From positions 1-7,701 of the forward strand of contig JAGUWE010000005.1 in NCBI GenBank assembly GCA_020062525.1: a stretch of DNA of 7,701 bases. The letters are read 5' to 3'. Below are positions 1-4,688 of this stretch, piece after piece. A program made the position numbers and the translations under genes. The first letter of the stretch is position 1. Each line of letters starts with the position of its first letter. Source of the DNA: Patescibacteria group bacterium. Lineage in GTDB: Bacteria; Patescibacteriota; Patescibacteriia; JAACEG01; JAGUWE01. Below the pieces are notes generated by a model. The model saw only the letters and a list, made by a program, of their open reading frames with translations. It was not told where the DNA came from and ran no database searches.

Positions 1-52
1 GACCTCCAGGTTATGGGCCTGGCGTCCCGACAGTTGTCGGGGCTACCCCGCG
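1..52 (-). pseudogene. 5' part of a second tRNA-Met(CAT)-like copy with its D arm replaced by a palindrome
   Basis: Bases 1-24 are identical to 344-367 (anticodon arm and variable region) and 43-52 are identical to 381-390 (5' acceptor strand) of the complete initiator tRNA gene nearby. Between them, the 13 bases that form the D arm in the complete gene (368-380) are replaced by 18 bases (25-42) containing CCCGACA/TGTCGGG. The T arm and 3' end lie outside the window. The loop guanines that normally contact the T loop are missing, so this copy is probably not a working tRNA. It could instead be a palindrome insertion or an assembly join at a contig end. Confidence 0.6.
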
Positions 53-68
53 TATCGTATCACTCACT

Positions 69-317
69 TTAATGTTTATTTTTAATTAACCATTCTATAT
101 ATCTTTTGCTTTTCTTCCTTTTGATTTCTTTCTCTCTTTTTAAAGCTTCTCTTCTATTAGGATATTTTTCAAAATAAACTAATTTCCAGGGTATTTTATT
201 TCTAGTATATCTTTGTAAACCTTTATTGTGAAATTTTAATCTTTCTTTTAAATTATCGGTTTCACCAATATAAAAACTATTATCTTTTTCACTTTGTAGA
301 ATATAAATATAATGCAT
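69..317 (-). CDS. Small GIY-YIG domain nuclease-like protein (YhbQ/UvrC N-terminal type)
   Basis: This 82-residue protein is a single stand-alone GIY-YIG domain. The 'GIY' strand is Y3-I4-Y5 and the 'YIG' strand is Y16-I17-G18. R26 sits in the following helix (L-K-E-R-L) at the catalytic arginine position. The typical R-E-A-L-K-x-E-K-E-I-K segment near residues 56-66 supplies the likely metal-binding glutamate (E57). The length fits the one-domain family of putative structure-selective or repair nucleases, whose cellular role is generally unknown. The start M-H-Y-I-Y-I is the usual family start. The ATG lies only one base beyond the discriminator base of the initiator tRNA gene, so there is no room for a ribosome binding site and the gene must share the tRNA transcript. 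It lies between two tRNA-Met copies, which suggests insertion or duplication at this tRNA locus. The family call is firm; the role is not known. Confidence 0.9.
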   Translation of the reverse strand: MHYIYILQSEKDNSFYIGETDNLKERLKFHNKGLQRYTRNKIPWKLVYFEKYPNRREALKREKEIKRKKSKRYIEWLIKNKH

Positions 318-318
318 G

Positions 319-390
319 TTGCGGGGGCTGGATTTGAACCAGCGACCTCCAGGTTATGGGCCTGGCGAGCTGCCACTGCTCTACCCCGCG
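319..390 (-). tRNA. Initiator tRNA-fMet (CAT)
   Basis: The minus strand folds into a full cloverleaf. The acceptor stem is C-GCGGGG with CCCCGC-A, so position 1 (C) and position 72 (A) do not pair, which is the bacterial initiator hallmark. The D stem is GAGC/GCTC with A11-U24, the purine-pyrimidine order typical of initiators. The anticodon stem is CCAGG/CCTGG, loop CCCATAA, anticodon CAT. The T arm is GCTGG-TTCAAAT-CCAGC and the discriminator base is A73 (position 319). CCA is not encoded. The anticodon stem has A29-U41 in place of the first of the three G-C pairs that normally mark initiators; the other two, G30-C40 and G31-C39, are present. Confidence 0.93.
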
Positions 391-521
391 ATAAAAAAAA
401 TCAAAAATTAAATCTCAGATATAAAAAATACAAAGCAAAAAAAATAAAATATTTATAGTGAATTTGTTGAACTATTTTTACATTTTCAAGTATGTGTTTT
501 TTATTTTTAATTTTTAATATT
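391..521. other. AT-rich intergenic gap between metK and the tRNA gene
   Basis: These 131 bases are almost entirely A and T, with homopolymer runs. I see no open frame, no GC-rich terminator hairpin after the metK stop, and no convincing promoter for the tRNA on the minus strand. The tRNA may be transcribed from a weak AT-rich promoter here or by readthrough from metK. Confidence 0.5.
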
Positions 522-1445
522 TTATTTTAAACTAATCACTTCTTCCCAGGGCAATTTTAAGTCATCGCGGCCAAAATGTCCATAAGCCGCCACTTGACGA
601 TAAATCGGGCGACGCAGTCCCAGCCGTTCAATAATCATACCTGGACGCAAGTCAAAATTACGCAGTATTATTTCTCTTATTTCTTTATCGGGAATATTGC
701 CAGTGCCAAAACTCTCAATGTTAACAGCTAAGGGCTCGGCTTTGCCAATAACATAGGCAACCTGAACCTCAACTTTTTTAGCCAAATGATTAGCCACAAT
801 ATTTTTGGTAACCCATCTGGCAGCATAACTGCCACTACGGTCAACTTTAGTCGGATCTTTGCCAGAAAATGAACCACCGCCATGGCGAGCAACTCCGCCA
901 TAAGTATCAACAATAATTTTTCGGCCAGTTAGTCCGGAGTCAGCTTGCGGACCGCCTAAAACAAATCGGCCGGTCTGATTAATATGATAGGCAGTATTTT
1001 CATCAAGTAAGGAGTGAGGAATAATTGGTTTAATCACCTCTTGAATAATATCTTGACGTAATTTTTCAATTTCCACTTCTTCGTTGTGTTGAGCACCAAT
1101 GACGATATTCACTAATCTTTTTGGTATATCATTTTCGTATTCAACCGTAACTTGAGTTTTGCCATCTGGTCTAAGATAAGGCAAAATTTTCTTTTTTCTA
1201 ACTTCAGCCAAACGTTGGGCTAATTTGTGAGCCAAAGTAATTGACAAAGGCATCAGTTCTTCAGTTTCGTCTGTAGCATAACCGTACATTAAGCCCTGAT
1301 CCCCGGCTCCTAAATTAGCTAAGTCAGAAGCATTTACACCTTGAGCAATGTCGGGTGACTGTTCGTTAATACTCATTAAAATACCGCAGGTCTGCCAATC
1401 CAGACCATAAGCCGGGTTTATCATAGCCAATTTCTTTAATAACAT
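522..1445 (-). CDS. metK: S-adenosylmethionine synthetase, C-terminal part (downstream of a frameshift)
   Basis: MetK makes S-adenosylmethionine from methionine and ATP, releasing phosphate and pyrophosphate, in the cytoplasm. This frame holds the central and C-terminal domains. It has Q-S-P-D-I-A-Q-G-V, the first signature G-A-G-D-Q-G (residues 46-51), and the glycine-rich second signature with G-G-G-S-F-S-G-K-D-P-T-K-V-D-R-S (about 189-204), which holds phosphate-binding lysines. Homology to the family begins around P11 (A-Y-G-L-D), so the ATG at 1445 is not a natural start; the ten residues before P11 are out-of-frame readthrough. The N-terminal part lies in the neighbouring frame (1366-1740), and the two overlap by 80 bases. 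Joining them at 1414-1416 gives 386 residues from the inner start, the usual MetK length. Every motif visible here is intact, so the damage is recent, compensated or artefactual. Confidence 0.9.
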   Translation of the reverse strand: MLLKKLAMINPAYGLDWQTCGILMSINEQSPDIAQGVNASDLANLGAGDQGLMYGYATDETEELMPLSITLAHKLAQRLAEVRKKKILPYLRPDGKTQVTVEYENDIPKRLVNIVIGAQHNEEVEIEKLRQDIIQEVIKPIIPHSLLDENTAYHINQTGRFVLGGPQADSGLTGRKIIVDTYGGVARHGGGSFSGKDPTKVDRSGSYAARWVTKNIVANHLAKKVEVQVAYVIGKAEPLAVNIESFGTGNIPDKEIREIILRNFDLRPGMIIERLGLRRPIYRQVAAYGHFGRDDLKLPWEEVISLK

Positions 1446-1740
1446 TTCTAATAACTTGTTTAATGTCTACATAACAATCGGTGGTAATTTCTCCGCCAAC
1501 AATAATCATACCATTGGGTAAAAATGTCTCGCAGGCGACCCGCGCCAGAGGATCTTTTTCTAAAATCGCATCTAAAATGCCATCAGAAATTTGATCAGCC
1601 ACTTTGTCAGGATGTCCCTCAGTAACTGATTCAGAAGTGATAAATTTTCTCACCCCGTTAGAAATTCGCTGTTTTTGTAACATAGTATTAACGCTCTTCT
1701 TAATAACCTCGCTCAGGGATAAATTTCTAACGGGGTTCAT
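1366..1740 (-). CDS. metK: S-adenosylmethionine synthetase, N-terminal part (upstream of a frameshift)
   Basis: This frame carries the N-terminal MetK segment: F-I-T-S-E-S-V-T-E-G-H-P-D-K (residues 33-46), whose histidine and aspartate belong to the ATP/methionine site, and the G-G-E-I-T-T strand (82-87). Family similarity runs to I-G-Y-D-K-P (about residue 109). Translation then leaves the family and meets TAA at 1366-1368. The rest of the enzyme is in the +1 frame (522-1445). The start is uncertain. ATG 1740 is the first in the predicted transcript but has only a U-rich leader. ATG 1683 has a weak GAAGAG sequence about 10 bases upstream and gives a more usual N-terminus. The extra residues M-N-P-V-R-N and I-S-N-G-V-R are encoded by the two arms of an inverted repeat. 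Confidence 0.88.
   Translation of the reverse strand: MNPVRNLSLSEVIKKSVNTMLQKQRISNGVRKFITSESVTEGHPDKVADQISDGILDAILEKDPLARVACETFLPNGMIIVGGEITTDCYVDIKQVIRNVIKEIGYDKPGLWSGLADLRYFNEY
1652..1737. repeat. Inverted repeat inside the metK N-terminal coding region
   Basis: ACCCCGTTAGAAATT (1652-1666) is the exact reverse complement of bases 1723-1737, giving two 15-bp arms 56 bases apart. Both arms are read in frame in metK, as I-S-N-G-V-R and N-P-V-R-N. The segment lies upstream of the conserved MetK core and is not part of the family fold, which looks like insertion of a palindromic element tolerated at the N-terminus. Confidence 0.75.
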
Positions 1741-1755
1741 AAAATAAAAAAAATT

Positions 1756-1774
1756 AACTTTTAAATTAAAAGTT
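1756..1774 (-). other. AT-rich hairpin followed by a T-run, at the predicted metK transcript start
   Basis: AACTTTTAA (1756-1764) and TTAAAAGTT (1766-1774) are a perfect 9-bp inverted repeat. On the minus strand it is followed by TTAATTTTTTTTATTTT. For transcripts arriving from the superoxide reductase gene it could act as a weak intrinsic terminator. For transcripts from the metK promoter it would form a hairpin at the 5' end. The stem has only one G-C pair per arm, so stability is low and either role is uncertain. Confidence 0.4.
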
Positions 1775-1781
1775 ATATTTA

Positions 1782-1810
1782 ATTATATTTCAAACAATTA
1801 ATTGTGTCAA
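1782..1810 (-). promoter_or_regulatory. Consensus sigma-70 promoter upstream of metK
   Basis: On the minus strand, TTGACA (1810-1805) is followed by exactly 17 bases and then TATAAT (1787-1782), a full match to both consensus boxes at optimal spacing. Transcription would start near 1775, which leaves a leader of about 34 bases to ATG 1740. It lies in the intergenic space after the superoxide reductase stop, so metK can be transcribed independently of the operon upstream. I see no SAM riboswitch in this short leader. Confidence 0.8.
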
Positions 1811-1829
1811 TGGTTAATCTTGAGCCGGT

Positions 1830-2153
1830 TTAGAAGGACTCTTTTATCGTCTGCCAAATACCATGCTGCGAACATTTAGCAAAAATTTTTAATTCATCTT
1901 CTTGGTCAAGTTTAATTTTAAAAATTGCCTCAGCTTTATCTCCAGAGCAAAGGTTAACTCTATCTTTTATGGTATCGTTGCGATAAATCTTAATCCATTC
2001 TAAGTGGTGTTCTTTTATCATTGGATGTTGATAAGTAACGTGAATTTCCCCAATTGAAGAAAACCCTTCTTTTTTAATAATATTTATTTGGGGTAAATGT
2101 TCCTTTTCCAAAGGAGTTGGTTTATCAGGATTTTTACAACTTCTTATTTGCAT
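1830..2153 (-). CDS. Superoxide reductase, neelaredoxin/desulfoferrodoxin iron-site domain only
   Basis: The 107-residue protein reduces superoxide to hydrogen peroxide without making oxygen, using a mononuclear iron centre in the cytoplasm. All five iron ligands of the family are visible: H19 (E-K-E-H-L-P), H43 (Q-H-P-M), H49 (E-H-H-L-E-W), C94 and H97 (C-S-Q-H-G-I-W). There is no N-terminal desulforedoxin rubredoxin-like domain, so this is the one-iron type, slightly shorter than typical neelaredoxins. The residue just before the first iron histidine is usually a catalytic lysine; here it is E18, with K17 one place earlier. The gene starts 33 bases after the PfkB-family kinase stop and probably shares its transcript, together with a ferredoxin that might supply electrons (inference). 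No Shine-Dalgarno sequence is visible before ATG 2153. Confidence 0.9.
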   Translation of the reverse strand: MQIRSCKNPDKPTPLEKEHLPQINIIKKEGFSSIGEIHVTYQHPMIKEHHLEWIKIYRNDTIKDRVNLCSGDKAEAIFKIKLDQEDELKIFAKCSQHGIWQTIKESF

Positions 2154-2186
2154 AATTCGTTTGATTTGTATTTTGATTCATTAATT

Positions 2187-3182
2187 TTATACGTTAAATA
2201 AATCTTTTTTATAAAGTAATCCTGCTTGAGCTCCGATTTTAGTAATGACGGATTCACCGTTTTTAATGCCATTTTCAAGGGCTCTGGGCAATAATTTTTG
2301 GAAAATTAGACTGGTCAGAAAACCACTGCTAAAGGCATCGCCAGCGCCGGTGGTATCAACAACCTTAATATTAACTCGCGCTGGCGAACTTAAAACCCTT
2401 TTCCCGTCATAAGCCTGAGCTCCGGCTTTACCCTCAGTAATAACAACGATTTTGGGACCAAAAGAGTAAAGAGTTCTTAATAAATCTTTGACGGATAAAT
2501 TTTCTCTTTTGCTAATTCTTGGCGTTTTTGATTGAACTAATTTGGTGGCTTCACTTTTATTAACTAATAAAACTTGAGTTAATTTGAGAATATTTTTAAG
2601 TTTTGCCAGTCCGGCCTCTATCTGTAAGGCACCGGGATTAAAAGCTAATTTAATTTTTTGTGCTTGACAAATTTGAGTAACTTGAAGAAGTTGTTTCGGC
2701 CAATTTTTACCGCTTAAACTGGCTAAATAAAGCCAGTGAGCCCCAATTTTGGCTGGCAATTTTATTTTTAAATTATCATTGGCGCCCCGATAAGAAAAAA
2801 GAGTATGATCACCCTTGGCTTTATCTATAATTACAAAAGAAAAGCCGATTGGTAGCAATTTATCAAAACTAAGAAGCGATGTCTCAACTTTTTCTTTTTT
2901 TAAAATTTTAGCTGCCCATTGGCCGTCATCGTCGGCACTTAAATTTGCTAAGGCTGCTACCCGAAGCCCCAAACGAGAAGTTCCCACGGCCACATTGCAA
3001 GCACCTCCACCTAAACAACTAGCCAATTCTGAAATAACAATTTTAGCGCCAAATTCAAAAGCCAGCAGTTTTTTAGTGGGCTCTCTGGTGTCAGGAATAA
3101 TTTGATCTTCGCTGGTAATGGCTAAATAATCACGAACTCCGCCGCCGATGGTAATGATGTCATAAGTTGGGTTATAGTTCAT
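2187..3182 (-). CDS. PfkB/ribokinase-family sugar or nucleoside kinase
   Basis: The 331-residue protein belongs to the PfkB family, which phosphorylates hydroxymethyl groups of sugars or nucleosides with ATP in the cytoplasm. The N-terminal motif is G-G-G-A-C-N-V-A (58-65), with the substrate-binding region before it. N208-K-S-E211 is the N-x-x-E magnesium/phosphate motif. The family signature D-T-T-G-A-G-D-A-F-S-S-G-F spans 276-288, with D282 as the catalytic base. The length is normal for the family. The substrate cannot be read from the sequence; adenosine kinase-like, ribokinase-like and fructokinase-like members are all possible. It starts 21 bases after the ferredoxin stop and precedes superoxide reductase, so the three probably form one transcript. 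The ATG at 3182 has no visible ribosome binding site. Confidence 0.9.
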   Translation of the reverse strand: MNYNPTYDIITIGGGVRDYLAITSEDQIIPDTREPTKKLLAFEFGAKIVISELASCLGGGACNVAVGTSRLGLRVAALANLSADDDGQWAAKILKKEKVETSLLSFDKLLPIGFSFVIIDKAKGDHTLFSYRGANDNLKIKLPAKIGAHWLYLASLSGKNWPKQLLQVTQICQAQKIKLAFNPGALQIEAGLAKLKNILKLTQVLLVNKSEATKLVQSKTPRISKRENLSVKDLLRTLYSFGPKIVVITEGKAGAQAYDGKRVLSSPARVNIKVVDTTGAGDAFSSGFLTSLIFQKLLPRALENGIKNGESVITKIGAQAGLLYKKDLFNV

Positions 3183-3203
3183 ATTTTGTAAAATTAACCA
3201 AAA

Positions 3204-3392
3204 TTATTTTAAGCTGATTGCTTGGACCGGGCAGGATTTAATGGATTCTTGAATGCAGGGCAAATTCTCAGAATGGTTAGGAATAAGCTCAGCTTTACCA
3301 GCATCGGACAAATGAAAAATTTGGGGGCAAAGTGCCTCACAAGTCCCACAGCCAATACAGAGCTCTTGGTCAACGACGACGGTTTTAGGCAT
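3204..3392 (-). CDS. Monocluster [4Fe-4S] ferredoxin
   Basis: The 62-residue protein is a small electron carrier. C12-x2-C15-x2-C18 and C54 (S-C-P) are the expected ligands of one [4Fe-4S] cluster. C22 and C46 match the positions of the disulfide seen in Thermotoga-type monocluster ferredoxins. The frame is open to an ATG at 3452, but that ATG lies upstream of the predicted transcription start (near 3426), and the extra 20 residues do not resemble the family. ATG 3392 (M-P-K-T-V-V-V-D) gives the standard N-terminus. It is the first gene of a run with the PfkB kinase (21-bp gap) and superoxide reductase. A role as electron donor to superoxide reductase is plausible from position only, since the usual donor is rubredoxin. 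No Shine-Dalgarno sequence is seen. Confidence 0.92.
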   Translation of the reverse strand: MPKTVVVDQELCIGCGTCEALCPQIFHLSDAGKAELIPNHSENLPCIQESIKSCPVQAISLK

Positions 3393-3432
3393 AATCAAAT
3401 AATTTATTTTTACTAATTCTGTTCTATTATCT

Positions 3433-3441
3433 ATTATAGCA
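3433..3441 (-). promoter_or_regulatory. Extended -10 promoter for the ferredoxin operon
   Basis: The minus strand reads TGCTATAAT here: a perfect TATAAT (3438-3433) preceded by the TG of an extended -10 element. No good -35 box is present at the usual distance, which fits extended -10 promoters. Transcription would start near 3426, giving a leader of about 33 bases before ATG 3392. It lies back to back with the htrA promoter, so the two may compete for polymerase. Confidence 0.65.
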
Positions 3442-3445
3442 AAAT

Positions 3446-3474
3446 TTGACAAAAAAGAAAACTAGTTTAATAAT
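3446..3474 (+). promoter_or_regulatory. Sigma-70-type promoter for htrA
   Basis: TTGACA (3446-3451) is a perfect -35 box. It is followed after 17 bases by AATAAT (3469-3474), or after 16 by TAATAA. The transcription start is predicted near 3480-3481, about 85 bases before the htrA ATG and exactly where a long hairpin begins. Confidence 0.65.
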
Positions 3475-3479
3475 TACAG

Positions 3480-3520
3480 AGAGAACTTTTCTTTGCGAGA
3501 GTCGCAGAGAACAGTTCTCT
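3480..3520 (+). other. Long stem-loop at the 5' end of the predicted htrA transcript
   Basis: AGAGAACT (3480-3487) pairs with AGTTCTCT (3513-3520). After one T-C mismatch, an inner stem of 10 pairs with one G-U (3489-3498 with 3502-3511) closes a GAG loop. The whole 41-base segment therefore forms one hairpin of 18 pairs. No T-run follows on either strand, so it is not a standard terminator. It starts at or within a base of the predicted transcription start, like 5'-terminal hairpins that protect mRNAs from decay. An operator for a dimeric regulator is also possible. Confidence 0.65.
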
Positions 3521-3565
3521 TAAAACTTAAACTTAATACACTTAATTATTTGAACTTGAAAAATT

Positions 3566-4687
3566 ATGAAAACAAAGCCAAAAGTTTTTTTGTTTATTTT
3601 TCTTTTAAGTTTATGCTTTTTAATGGCGTCGGGCTATTCCTTTATTGACGGCAAGGTTAGTTTGGCCAAAGATGAAATAAATTTAATTAATGATTATGAA
3701 AAAGCTACGGTTTTAGCCATTAAAAAAGTAATACCGGCGGTAGTCAGTATTGTTGTTAAAGAAGAAATTACTAATATTTTGTACGATCCTCTAAGTGGAA
3801 GTAGTGATATCAAGGTGGAAAACAAAGATATTGGCAGTGGCACTGGCTTTATTGTGACTGCTGATGGCCTGATTTTAACCAATAAACATGTGGCTTCGGA
3901 TAAAACAAAAAAATATTATATTATCCTCAATAGCGGCGACATTTATGAGGCCACTATTGTGGCTCAAGATCCCTTAGAAGATATTGCTTTAATGAAAATT
4001 AACAAGAAAAATTTACCAGCTGTGACCATGGGAAACTCTTCTCAATTAGAAATCGGGCAGACCGCCATTGCGATTGGTAATTCCTTGGGTCGCTATCAAA
4101 ATTCAGCTACCCGCGGCATTATCAGTGGCATCGGGCGCTCTTTAGTTGCCAGCGATCAACTTGGCAGAAATGAGGCCTTAGTTGATATTATTCAGACAGA
4201 TGCGGCCATTAATTTAGGCAATTCTGGCGGTCCATTAATCAATTTAACCGGCGAGGTTGTTGGTATTAATACTGCTATTGAAACCTCTGGAGAAAATGTG
4301 GGCTTTGCTATTCCCATTAATTTAGCCAAGTCCGCTTTATCAAGTTATAAAAAAACAGGACAAATTGTCCGGCCAAAATTGGGCTTGCGTTATATTATGA
4401 TTACACCAGCTATTGCTAAATTTGAAGGTCTTAAATATACTTACGGCGCTTTGATAACCAAAGGCGACGAGGGACGAGAACCAGCGATTGTCCCTGACTC
4501 TCCAGCTGACAAAGCCGGGCTCAAAGAAGATGATATTATTTTAGAAATCAATGCGATGAAAGTCGCACCGCCCAATAGTTTGAGCTCCATTATTAAAAAT
4601 TACTCTCCTGGCCAATTAATTGGCTTAAGAGTAGCACGAGGTGATAAAATATTCGTTGTCAAAGTCAGATTGGATGAATTTAAATAA
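3566..4687 (+). CDS. HtrA/Deg-family serine protease, membrane-anchored, one PDZ domain
   Basis: The 373-residue protein is an envelope quality-control protease acting outside the cytoplasmic membrane. Residues 5-25 form a hydrophobic signal or anchor segment after a K-T-K-P-K start. The trypsin-like domain (about 45-265) has the complete triad: H108 (T-N-K-H-V), D139 (L-E-D-I-A-L) and S220 (G-N-S-G-G-P). A single PDZ domain follows (about 270-370), with P-D-S-P-A-D-K-A-G-L before the G-D-x-I-like strand (E-D-D-I-I). One PDZ domain plus an N-terminal anchor resembles DegS or Gram-positive HtrA more than DegP, which has two. The gene is alone on the plus strand with its own promoter and a long 5' hairpin. 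Its stop is one base from the stop of the converging C39-like protease gene. No strong Shine-Dalgarno sequence precedes ATG 3566. Confidence 0.94.
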   Translation: MKTKPKVFLFIFLLSLCFLMASGYSFIDGKVSLAKDEINLINDYEKATVLAIKKVIPAVVSIVVKEEITNILYDPLSGSSDIKVENKDIGSGTGFIVTADGLILTNKHVASDKTKKYYIILNSGDIYEATIVAQDPLEDIALMKINKKNLPAVTMGNSSQLEIGQTAIAIGNSLGRYQNSATRGIISGIGRSLVASDQLGRNEALVDIIQTDAAINLGNSGGPLINLTGEVVGINTAIETSGENVGFAIPINLAKSALSSYKKTGQIVRPKLGLRYIMITPAIAKFEGLKYTYGALITKGDEGREPAIVPDSPADKAGLKEDDIILEINAMKVAPPNSLSSIIKNYSPGQLIGLRVARGDKIFVVKVRLDEFK

Positions 4688-4688
4688 A

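Noticed and set aside
728..913. Second minus-strand open frame within metK
   Set aside because: It overlaps the MetK C-terminal frame that holds the glycine-rich signature and shows no family features of its own.
1740..1829. SAM riboswitch in front of metK
   Set aside because: The predicted leader is only about 35 bases, nearly all A and T, too short and plain for any known SAM aptamer.
2815..3105. Open frame on the plus strand opposite the PfkB-family kinase
   Set aside because: It shows no recognisable domain, and the opposite strand carries a full family signature; it is a shadow of that gene.
3393..3452. Longer ferredoxin reading frame starting at ATG 3452
   Set aside because: The extra 20 residues are not ferredoxin-like, and the extended -10 box (3441-3433) predicts transcription starting downstream of that ATG.
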